From NCBI GenBank assembly GCA_050618055.1, contig JBNLVK010000077.1, positions 1 to 13,611 of the forward strand: a DNA stretch of 13,611 bases, written 5' to 3'. The notes beneath the pieces were generated by a model, which was not told the DNA's origin, did no database searches, and worked only from the letters and a program-made list of their open reading frames with translations. Shown piece by piece: positions 1 to 6,188 of the stretch. A program made the position numbers and the translations under genes. Numbering within the stretch: the stretch's first letter is position 1; every line of letters starts with the position of its first letter. The stretch comes from CALDCK01 sp050618055 (GTDB taxonomy: Bacteria; Myxococcota_A; UBA9160; SMWR01).

Positions 1-142
1 GTCGCGCGCCAGCAGCGGAAGCTCGGGCCGGTCGATCGCCGCCACCGCCAGGTTCACGTAGAAGGCGTCGTCGGCGTCGGGCCGGGGGCCGCCCCGGGCG
101 GAGAGCGCGCCGACCCCGCCGATGGCGAGGAGCGCCGCCGCG
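1..142. repeat. Left arm of a fold-back inverted repeat (probable artefact)
   Basis: This stretch is the reverse complement of 268-409 (position i pairs with 410-i). Positions 1-85 are a perfect match. From 86 to 142 there are eight mismatches (86, 89, 95, 101, 111, 116, 135, 140), and in every one the left arm has C where A is expected or G where T is expected. Homology stops abruptly after 142. The right arm lies inside a coherent coding sequence, so the left arm is the secondary copy. A copy with one-directional errors at a window end fits a chimeric fold-back from amplification or assembly better than a biological repeat. Confidence 0.9.
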
Positions 143-1846
143 CTGGCGCTGGCGAGCGGTCCGACGGCGCTGTGGGTGCTGTGGGTGGGCGTACTGGCCG
201 CGGCGGCCGGGGTGTTCGTGCTGCGCGAGCCGGCCCGCTTCGAGGACGCCGTGCGCTCGCCGCGCGCCGAGGCGTCGCTCCTCGCCATCGGCGTGGTCTG
301 CGCGCTCTACGCCCTGGGCGTCCACCGGCCCGACGCCGACGACGCCTTCTACGTGAACCTGGCGGTGGCGGCGATCGACCGGCCCGAGCTTCCGCTGCTG
401 GCGCGCGACACGCTGCACGGCCGCTTCGACCTGCCCATCCACTATCCGGCCTACCGTCTGCACAGCTGGGAGCTGCTGAACGCGGCGATCGCGAAGCTCC
501 TGGGCCTGCCGGCGCTGGCCGTCTTCCACTTCGTCGCCGCCGCCGGCGCGGCACTGCTGGCGCCGCTGGCCCACGCGGTGCTCTTCCGTCGCCTCACGCC
601 GCGCTGGTGGATCTGGACCACGCTGGCCTGGGCGGTCGTGCTGGCGGCGCCGGGCGAGACCCACCGCTGGTACGGGAACTTCGCCTTCGTGCGCATCTGG
701 CAGGGGAAAGGCGTCTTCCTGTTCGTGCTGCTGCCGCTGGTCCATGCCTACGCCCTCGACTTCGCGCGGCGCGGCGACCGGCGATCGTGGTGGGCGCTGG
801 CCGCGGCGCAGGTGGCGGCGCTCGGCTGCACGTCGTCGGCGCTGTGGGCGGCGCCGGTCGGCGCGTGGATGGCGCTGGCCTGCGTGCTGCGCCCGGTGCC
901 CGGCGACCTGCGGCGCTTCGCCCTGGGCGCGACGGCCTCCCTCTACCCCATCGCCGCGGGGCTCGCGCTGCGCTCCGACATGTCCGGCGCCATCCCGGAG
1001 CTGGCGCGCCACTTCGCCCCCGGCGCCCAGCTCGAGGCGGCGCTCACGACCGCCCTCGGCGACGCGCGGCTCCACGCGGTGTGCGTGGTGACGCTCTTCG
1101 CCGCCTTCGCCCTGTGTCCGCGGGGGCTTTCGCGGCGCTTCGCCATCGTGCTGCCGCTGGCCGTGGCGGGGGTGCTGCTGAACCCCTGGCTCGACGCCTG
1201 GGTGCGCGGCAACCTGACCGGTCCGTCGCACTGGCGTGTCATGTGGGCGCTGCCGGTGCCGGCGCTGCTGGCGCTGGTGGCGGTGTCGCCCTTCGCGCTG
1301 CGCTGGCGCGCCGCGCCCCGCCTCTGGCAGCCGGCGGCCTGCGTGGCGCTGCTGGTGCTCTTCGCCGTGGCGGTGCCGCGCTACCCGGGCTTCGACCCGC
1401 GCAACGAGGGCGCCCGCCTGGGCTGGCCCGCCCTGAAGGTGGGTCCGGGCTTCCGCTTCGCGAAGGCCCTCAACGAGATGGCGCCGCGCCAGCGCGTGGT
1501 GGCGCCCCAGGCCATCTCCACCTGGGTCCCGGTCAGCGAGGGCCACGCCTACCCGCTCTCGGTGCGCGTCTACCTGCGGCCCCTGCGCGAGCGCCTGGGC
1601 CGCATCGCCTACCGCGACCGCATCGTCATGACCCACTACGCCGACGGCATCGTCGACGACCCGCGGGCCCACGCCGTCTTCGAGCGCGGCCTCGACCTCT
1701 ACGACGTGCAGGCCGTGTGCATCCGAATCTCCGAGCACGCCCCCCGCGCACGCGCCACGCTGCGGCGGGCCGGCTTCGTGAAACGCCTCCAGACGACCGG
1801 CTACGAGATCTGGGCGCGCGCGGACGCCGCGCCATCCGGGGTATGA
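122..1846 (+). CDS. Polytopic membrane protein, DUF6077-like/glycosyltransferase-associated, 5' end missing
   Basis: This is a hydrophobic protein of about 574 apparent residues. About a dozen likely membrane segments run from residue 15 to 419 (for example near 15-34, 51-67, 163-178, 195-212, 315-331, 374-394 and 404-419), followed by a soluble C-terminal region of about 150 residues. Conserved-looking motifs are DADDAFYVN (71-79), HYPAYRLHSWE (107-117), RWYGNFAFVRIWQGKG (182-197) and HWRVMW (370-375). The acidic motif after an early helix resembles polyprenyl-sugar-dependent membrane glycosyltransferases, and the whole recalls DUF6077 proteins; that family name is from memory and unsearched. 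The ATG at 122 lies in the fold-back copy and is antisense to codons of this same gene, so residues 1-7 are spurious and the true N-terminus is not present. The gene ends 7 nt before a GT2 gene in the same direction, which suggests a shared role in envelope or polysaccharide glycosylation. Confidence 0.75.
   Translation: MARSAAALALASGPTALWVLWVGVLAAAAGVFVLREPARFEDAVRSPRAEASLLAIGVVCALYALGVHRPDADDAFYVNLAVAAIDRPELPLLARDTLHGRFDLPIHYPAYRLHSWELLNAAIAKLLGLPALAVFHFVAAAGAALLAPLAHAVLFRRLTPRWWIWTTLAWAVVLAAPGETHRWYGNFAFVRIWQGKGVFLFVLLPLVHAYALDFARRGDRRSWWALAAAQVAALGCTSSALWAAPVGAWMALACVLRPVPGDLRRFALGATASLYPIAAGLALRSDMSGAIPELARHFAPGAQLEAALTTALGDARLHAVCVVTLFAAFALCPRGLSRRFAIVLPLAVAGVLLNPWLDAWVRGNLTGPSHWRVMWALPVPALLALVAVSPFALRWRAAPRLWQPAACVALLVLFAVAVPRYPGFDPRNEGARLGWPALKVGPGFRFAKALNEMAPRQRVVAPQAISTWVPVSEGHAYPLSVRVYLRPLRERLGRIAYRDRIVMTHYADGIVDDPRAHAVFERGLDLYDVQAVCIRISEHAPRARATLRRAGFVKRLQTTGYEIWARADAAPSGV
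268..409. repeat. Right arm of the fold-back inverted repeat, inside the first gene
   Basis: This is the parent copy of the inverted repeat whose other arm is 1-142; the loop is 143-267. It is in frame within the membrane-protein gene and encodes roughly residues 50-96 of the apparent product, including the DADDAFYVN motif. The intact coding sense here marks it as the genuine genomic copy. Confidence 0.9.
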
Positions 1847-1853
1847 TCCGCCC

Positions 1854-2870
1854 ATGGAAGCGCACGCGGTGGATCGCGAGCCGAGCAGGCGCGAGGTCCG
1901 GCTGCTGGTCACGCTGCCCGCCCTGGACGAGGAGCGCACGGTGGCCGACGTGGTGCGCGGCGTGCCGCGCAGCATCGCCGGGGTCGACCGGGTGGACGTG
2001 CTGGTCGTGGACGACGGCAGCGCCGACGCGACGTCCGAGCGGGCGCGCGAGGCCGGCGCCGAGGTGCTGCGCCACGACGCCACCCGCGGCGTCGGCGCCG
2101 CCTTCCACAGCGGCCTCGCCCACGGCATCGAGTCCGGCGCCGACCTGATCGTCAGCATCGACGCCGACGGCCAGTTCGATCCGGTCGACATCCCGAAGCT
2201 GGTGGCCCCGGTGCTCGAGGGGCGCGCCGACTTCGTGTCGGCGTCGCGCTTCGCCGATCCGTCCCTCGCCCCGGACATGCCGGCGGCCAAGCGCTGGGGC
2301 AACCGCATGATGAGCCGGCTCATCTCGCGCCTGGCGGGCCGGACCTTCCACGACGTCTCCTGCGGCATGCGCTGCTACAGCCGGCGCGCCGCGCTCCAGC
2401 TCCACCTGCTCGGGCGCTTCACCTACACCCAGGAGGTGTTCCTGAACCTGTCGTTCAAGCAGCTGCGCATCGTCGAGGTGCCGCTGGCGGTGCGCGGCGA
2501 GCGCCAGTTCGGCGAGAGCCGGGTGGCCGGCAGTCTGTGGCGCTACGCGCTGCGATCGGCCCAGATCATCTTCCGCTGCTACCGCGACTACCACCCGCTG
2601 CGCTTCTTCGGCGGACTGGCGCTGCTGTTCGCCGTGCCGGCCCTGGCGCTGGGCCTGTTCCTGGTGGCCCACTACGCCGCCACCGGCGGCTTCTCGCCCC
2701 ACAAGTGGGCCGGCTTCACGGCGGCGGGCCTGCTGGGCATTGCGCTGCTGGCCCTGCACATGGGCGTGATGGGCGACATGCTGAACCGCCACCGCATCTA
2801 CCTGGAAGAGCTGCTCTACCGCGAACGGCAGCGCGCGGGCCACCCGGATCGCCCCGACGGCGCCGGCTGA
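1854..2870 (+). CDS. Glycosyltransferase family 2, polyprenyl-phosphate sugar transferase type
   Basis: A 338-residue GT-A fold enzyme that probably transfers a sugar from a nucleotide donor to a lipid carrier on the inner face of the membrane. The order of motifs fits the dolichyl-phosphate mannosyltransferase-like branch of GT2: LPALDEE (21-27), VVDDGS (51-56), the metal-binding DAD in IDADGQF (102-108), ASRF (120-123), DVSCGMR (147-153) and GERQFGES (205-212). Two membrane helices follow at about 251-272 and 287-305, with a short charged cytosolic tail. Such tails are known in bacterial polyprenyl-phosphate glycosyltransferases. The start is the first ATG after the upstream stop, 7 nt away. 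No Shine-Dalgarno is present; a TATGAT box (1842-1847) overlaps the upstream stop codon and would give a nearly leaderless transcript. Donor sugar and acceptor cannot be read from sequence. Confidence 0.9.
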   Translation: MEAHAVDREPSRREVRLLVTLPALDEERTVADVVRGVPRSIAGVDRVDVLVVDDGSADATSERAREAGAEVLRHDATRGVGAAFHSGLAHGIESGADLIVSIDADGQFDPVDIPKLVAPVLEGRADFVSASRFADPSLAPDMPAAKRWGNRMMSRLISRLAGRTFHDVSCGMRCYSRRAALQLHLLGRFTYTQEVFLNLSFKQLRIVEVPLAVRGERQFGESRVAGSLWRYALRSAQIIFRCYRDYHPLRFFGGLALLFAVPALALGLFLVAHYAATGGFSPHKWAGFTAAGLLGIALLALHMGVMGDMLNRHRIYLEELLYRERQRAGHPDRPDGAG

Positions 2871-2883
2871 CCGCCGGCAGCCC

Positions 2884-4074
2884 ATGCGCGTACTCGTCGC
2901 CACCAGCACCTTCCCGCTGCGCGAGGGCGACGGCACGCCGCGCTTCGTGCAGGACCTGTGCGGCGCACTGGCCGCCCACTGCGACGTGCGCGTGCTGGCG
3001 CCCCACGCGCCGGGCGCGGCCCGGGCCGAGGAGCTGGGCGGGCTGCGCGTCACGCGCTTTCCCTACTTCGTGCCGCGCGGCGCCCAGCGCCTGGCCTACG
3101 GCGCCGGCATGCCCGACAACCTGCGCAGCTCCTGGCTCGCGAAGCTCCAGGCCCCCGGCTACCTGCTGGCCCAGGCGCGGGCGGTGCGCCGGCTGTGCGC
3201 GCGGGAATCCGTCGACGTGGTGAACTCCCACTGGATCGTGCCCACCGGCCTGGCCACGGCCATGGCGCGCGGACGCGGCGCGCGCTTCCGCCACGTGGTG
3301 ACGCTCCACGGCGGCGACGCCCACCTGCTGGCGAACCTGCCCGGCGGACCCGCCCTGGCGCGCTGGGTGGTCGAGCGCAGCGACGCGCTGATCGCCGTGT
3401 CGTCGAAGATCCGCGACGCGCTGGACGCCACGCTGGGCCGGCCGAGCGGCGCCGTCGTGCAGCCGGTAGGCGTCGACACCGGGCGCTTCCGCGAGGGTCC
3501 GGCCGCGGCGTCGCCGTTTCCGGACGGGTACCTGCTCTTCGTGGGGCGCCTCATCCGCATCAAGGGCGTCGACGTGCTGCTGCGCGCGCTGGCCCGCGTG
3601 CGCGAGGCGCACCCGGGCGTGGGCCTGGTGGTGGTGGGCGACGGTCCCGAGCGCGAGCCCCTCGCCGGTCTGGCGCGCGAGCTGGGCCAGGAAGCAGCGG
3701 TCCGCTTCCCGGGCGCGCAGTCCCACGATGAAGTGGCAGCCTGGCTGCGCGGCTGCCGGGCGGCGGTGGTGCCCTCGGTGGTCGACGCGGACGGGCGCGA
3801 GGAGGGCATGCCGGCGATCGTGGCCGAGGCGCTGGCGGCCGGCGCCCGCGTGGTCGCCAGCGCGACCGGCGGCATTCCCGACGTGCTGCGCGACGCCGAG
3901 AACGGCTGGCTCGCGCGACCCGGCGACGCGCAGGATCTGGCAACGCGCGTGCAGGAAGCGCTGGCGCTGCCCCGTCCCTCCGCGCTCGACGCGCAGGCCG
4001 CGGAAACCGCCAGCGAGCTCGACTGGTCACGCGTCGCGCTTGCCTATCGATCCCTCTTCGAGCCCGTCACCTGA
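2884..4074 (+). CDS. Glycosyltransferase family 4
   Basis: A 396-residue GT-B fold enzyme, the usual length for GT4. The N-terminal domain starts directly with a Rossmann strand (RVLVATSTFPLREGDGTP) whose glycine-rich loop is typical of the family. NSHWIVPTG (114-122) and VVTLHGGD (138-145) mark the acceptor side. The C-terminal donor domain has FVGRLIRIKG (219-228), VVGDGPE (250-256) and the family's E-x7-E signature in EGMPAIVAE (E307, E315), followed by ATGGIPD. No signal peptide or membrane helix is seen, so it is probably cytosolic or peripheral. It begins 13 nt after the GT2 gene and completes a three-gene envelope-glycan operon. The start is the ATG directly ahead of the first beta strand; no convincing Shine-Dalgarno precedes it. 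The sugar and linkage are unknown. Confidence 0.92.
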   Translation: MRVLVATSTFPLREGDGTPRFVQDLCGALAAHCDVRVLAPHAPGAARAEELGGLRVTRFPYFVPRGAQRLAYGAGMPDNLRSSWLAKLQAPGYLLAQARAVRRLCARESVDVVNSHWIVPTGLATAMARGRGARFRHVVTLHGGDAHLLANLPGGPALARWVVERSDALIAVSSKIRDALDATLGRPSGAVVQPVGVDTGRFREGPAAASPFPDGYLLFVGRLIRIKGVDVLLRALARVREAHPGVGLVVVGDGPEREPLAGLARELGQEAAVRFPGAQSHDEVAAWLRGCRAAVVPSVVDADGREEGMPAIVAEALAAGARVVASATGGIPDVLRDAENGWLARPGDAQDLATRVQEALALPRPSALDAQAAETASELDWSRVALAYRSLFEPVT

Positions 4075-4114
4075 CGCCCGGCCGGTGCACTTCCCTTTCG
4101 GGATCACAGGGCGA

Positions 4115-4135
4115 TACACTGTGCTGCGAAGGAGG
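4115..4135 (+). promoter_or_regulatory. Candidate -10 box and strong Shine-Dalgarno for the lipoprotein gene
   Basis: TACACT at 4115-4120 is a plausible -10 box; no good -35 lies 17-18 nt upstream. AAGGAGG at 4129-4135 is a near-perfect Shine-Dalgarno 6 nt before the ATG at 4142. It is one of the strongest ribosome binding sites in the window and fixes the lipoprotein start. The gene sits 67 nt after the glycosyltransferase operon and is probably transcribed separately. Confidence 0.5.
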
Positions 4136-4141
4136 CCCACC

Positions 4142-4699
4142 ATGCCCGCACGCAACCTCCTGGGACTTGCCGCCGTGTTGCTCGTCGCCTGCGGCGACGC
4201 ACCGGCCGGCGACGCGCCGGTCGAGGCGGCCCCGCCGACCCTCCCGCTGACCGGCACCTACCAGGTGTCGGGCACCACGGTGGACAAGGCCACCGGTGCG
4301 GAGCGCGGGGTCTCGGGCGTGATCGTCGTGAAGGCGGAGGGCGACCGCTACACGTCGACCTTCAGCCTGAACACCACGCTGCACGGCGCCGGCGAGCCCC
4401 AGAAGGCCGAGCTGATCGGCCAGGGCGAGGGCGCCATCGAGGGTCGCACGCTGGTGGGCACCGCCGAGACCCAGCTGATCGTGGCGCTGGTGCCGGGCGT
4501 CGACGCCGGCTTCGGCATGCTGCCGCGTGTAGCCACCGCGCGCATCCTGAACCGCTCCTACGCCTCCTTCGAGGACGACGGCAAGGTGGTGATCCAGATC
4601 CAGTCGGAGCCGGCGCCGGGCGAGGAGTACAGCCCGACCAAGACCACGCTGCGCGGACGACGCGTCGCCGACGTGGGTCTGGGGCCGAGGACCGAGTAG
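4142..4699 (+). CDS. Predicted lipoprotein of unknown function
   Basis: A 185-residue protein with a short charged N-terminus (MPAR), a hydrophobic stretch and a lipobox LLVAC with the lipidated cysteine at residue 17, so export and lipid anchoring are expected. The mature part opens with a flexible Ala/Gly/Pro-rich linker (about 18-40). A compact domain of alternating beta-type segments follows (GTYQVSGT, GVIVVKAEGDRYTSTFSLN, VVIQIQS), with no cysteine and no catalytic motif that I recognise. A small lipocalin-like or calycin-like barrel is possible but is only an impression. The ATG at 4142 is chosen because the AAGGAGG motif and the signal peptide both begin there; the longer open frame upstream overlaps the preceding GT4 gene. 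It lies alone between the glycan operon and the isomerase/thioesterase pair, and neither neighbour explains it. Confidence 0.85.
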   Translation: MPARNLLGLAAVLLVACGDAPAGDAPVEAAPPTLPLTGTYQVSGTTVDKATGAERGVSGVIVVKAEGDRYTSTFSLNTTLHGAGEPQKAELIGQGEGAIEGRTLVGTAETQLIVALVPGVDAGFGMLPRVATARILNRSYASFEDDGKVVIQIQSEPAPGEEYSPTKTTLRGRRVADVGLGPRTE

Positions 4700-4720
4700 C
4701 GCAGGACGCCCGAACCGCTG

Positions 4721-4729
4721 TGGTATACC
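4721..4729 (+). promoter_or_regulatory. Extended -10 promoter element, probably leaderless
   Basis: TGG-TATACC matches the extended -10 form (TGn plus a TATAAT-like hexamer). The hexamer ends 6 nt before the GTG start codon at 4736, so transcription would begin at or next to the start codon. No Shine-Dalgarno lies between them. No -35 is evident. Confidence 0.4.
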
Positions 4730-4735
4730 CCCGCA

Positions 4736-5341
4736 GTGGCCCGCCTGGAGTTCTTCTTCGACTGCTCGAGCCCGTGGACCTACCTCGCCTTCCACAAGAT
4801 CGAGGAGGTGGCGGCCGAGGCGGATGCCCTGCTGGTCTGGAAGCCCATCCTCGTCGGCGGTGTGTTCAACGCGGTGAACCCGGCGGTCTACGAGGCGCGG
4901 GCCAACCCGACGCCGGCGCGCGCCGCGTACCATGGCAAGGACCTGGCCGACTGGGCGCGGCTCTACGGGCTCTCGATCGGCATGCCGAAGGTCTTTCCGG
5001 TCAACAGCGTGAAGGCCATGCGCGGCGCGTTCGTGGCCGAGGAGCACGGCTGCCTGCCCGCCTGGTGTCGCGCGGTCTTCGAAGCCTATTGGGGCGATCT
5101 CCAGGACATCTCCCGGGACGAGGTGCTGGAGCCGCTGGTCGCGAAGGTGGGGCTCGACGCCCGGGAGTTCTTCGAGAAGATCGCCCGTCCGGAGTACAAG
5201 GACCGGCTGCGCGCCAACACCCAGGAGCTGATCGACCGCGGCGGCTTCGGGTCGCCCACCCTGTTCGTCGACGGCGACGACATGTACTTCGGGAACGACC
5301 GGCTGCCGCTGGTGCGCCGAGCCCTGGCGGCGCGGTCGTGA
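4736..5341 (+). CDS. 2-hydroxychromene-2-carboxylate isomerase family protein (DsbA/kappa-GST fold)
   Basis: A 201-residue thioredoxin-fold protein of the HCCA isomerase/kappa-GST family. In naphthalene-type degradation such enzymes use glutathione to isomerise 2-hydroxychromene-2-carboxylate. The N-terminal motif FFDCSSPWTYLA (7-18) carries the Ser-Pro pair (S12-P13) in place of the CxxC of DsbA. The helical insertion shows the typical FPVNS (87-91) followed by AMR, and the C-terminal thioredoxin half has GFGSPTLFVDG (170-180), with the cis-Pro at 174, then the characteristic FGNDRL (185-190). GTG at 4736 is the start because the first beta strand begins at residue 3. Its stop overlaps the next gene's GTG (GTGA), so the two are probably translated together. 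Partnering with an acyl-CoA thioesterase rather than ring-cleavage genes makes the classical naphthalene role uncertain. Confidence 0.88.
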   Translation: MARLEFFFDCSSPWTYLAFHKIEEVAAEADALLVWKPILVGGVFNAVNPAVYEARANPTPARAAYHGKDLADWARLYGLSIGMPKVFPVNSVKAMRGAFVAEEHGCLPAWCRAVFEAYWGDLQDISRDEVLEPLVAKVGLDAREFFEKIARPEYKDRLRANTQELIDRGGFGSPTLFVDGDDMYFGNDRLPLVRRALAARS

Positions 5342-6180
5342 GCCGATCGCCGGTCGACGTGCTGCTCCAGTGCCTCGACCTCGAGGCCATGGACCGCGAC
5401 CTCTTCCTGGGCGATCCCGGTCCCGGCGAGGGACGGCTGTTCGGCGGCATGGTGGCGGCCCAGTGCGTCATGGCCGCCGGCCGCACCGTCGAGGAGGGCC
5501 GCCCCCTCCACTCGCTCCACTCCTACTTCCTGCGCCCCGGACGCCACGATGTGCCGCTGCGCCTGGTGGTCGACCGCATCCGCGACGGCCGCACCTTCAC
5601 CACCCGCCGCGTGGTGGCCCACCAGGGCGGCGAGGCCATCTTCAACATGTCGGCCAGCTTCGCGAAGCCGGAGGAGGGCATCGCCCACCAGGAGCCGGCG
5701 CCCAGCGCACCCCCGCCCGAGGAGTGCGAGGACTGGGAGGACGCCCGCGTGCGCGCCATGGGCGACGAGAGCGCGCGGCGCCAGCAGGCGGTGGAGCTTC
5801 GTCTGGTCGATGGCGCGCCCATGTACGATCCGACGCCCAGCGAGCCGCGCCAGCGCAACTGGTTCCGCATGATGGAGCCGCTGCCCGAGGATCCGCTGGT
5901 CCACACCGCGGCGCTGGTCTACGCCACCGACCGCGCGCTGCTCAGCACCGCCGCGCGTCCCCACGGTCTCACCTGGGGGAAGCGCACCGGCGCCAGCCTC
6001 GACCACGCCGTCTGGATCCACCACCCGCCGGTGATGGACGGTCGCTGGCTGCTCTACGCCTGCGAGAGCCCGGCGGCCCACGCCGCCCGCGCCATCTGCC
6101 TGGGCGCCGTCTACGACGGCGACACCCGCATCGCCTCGGTGGCCCAGGAGGCGCTGATCCGGGTGCCGCGGAAGCGCTAG
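5338..6180 (+). CDS. tesB: Acyl-CoA thioesterase II (TesB family)
   Basis: A 280-residue double-hotdog enzyme, close to the roughly 286 residues of E. coli TesB, that hydrolyses acyl-CoA to free acid and CoA in the cytosol. The first hotdog carries RLFGGMVAAQ (33-42), LHSLHSYFLRPG (57-68) and DGRTFTTRRVVAHQ (83-96). The second holds the catalytic set known from E. coli: D198 in YATDRALL, S220 in ASLDHAVW (Thr in E. coli), and Q270 in ASVAQEALIR. The start is the GTG in the GTGA overlap with the isomerase gene; an upstream extension in the same frame would be antisense-like and is not credible. It ends in TAG directly against the valS stop codon. Coupling to an isomerase-like protein and closeness to an acyl-CoA dehydrogenase suggest turnover of unusual or surplus acyl-CoAs. 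Confidence 0.92.
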   Translation: MSRSPVDVLLQCLDLEAMDRDLFLGDPGPGEGRLFGGMVAAQCVMAAGRTVEEGRPLHSLHSYFLRPGRHDVPLRLVVDRIRDGRTFTTRRVVAHQGGEAIFNMSASFAKPEEGIAHQEPAPSAPPPEECEDWEDARVRAMGDESARRQQAVELRLVDGAPMYDPTPSEPRQRNWFRMMEPLPEDPLVHTAALVYATDRALLSTAARPHGLTWGKRTGASLDHAVWIHHPPVMDGRWLLYACESPAAHAARAICLGAVYDGDTRIASVAQEALIRVPRKR

Positions 6181-6188
6181 CTAGCGCT
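6173..6188. repeat. 16-bp perfect palindrome across abutting stop codons
   Basis: AGCGCTAGCTAGCGCT is self-complementary. Its centre is the boundary between the tesB TAG (6178-6180) and the valS TAG, read as CTA at 6181-6183. There is no spacer between the convergent genes. The symmetry arises because both genes end with similar codons, but it could also form a short bidirectional hairpin. No T tract flanks it. Confidence 0.7.

Noticed and set aside
1..409. The terminal inverted repeat as an insertion-sequence or transposon end
   Set aside because: Both arms are coding sequence of one gene, there is no transposase or target duplication, and all mismatches are of one transversion type.
3728..4141. 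A long open frame running into the lipoprotein from inside the GT4 gene
   Set aside because: The upstream part is an out-of-frame shadow of the GT4 gene. The Shine-Dalgarno and signal peptide place the start at 4142.
4720..5337. An upstream extension of the thioesterase across the isomerase gene
   Set aside because: It is an alternate-frame translation of the isomerase gene. TesB homology and normal length begin at the GTG at 5338.
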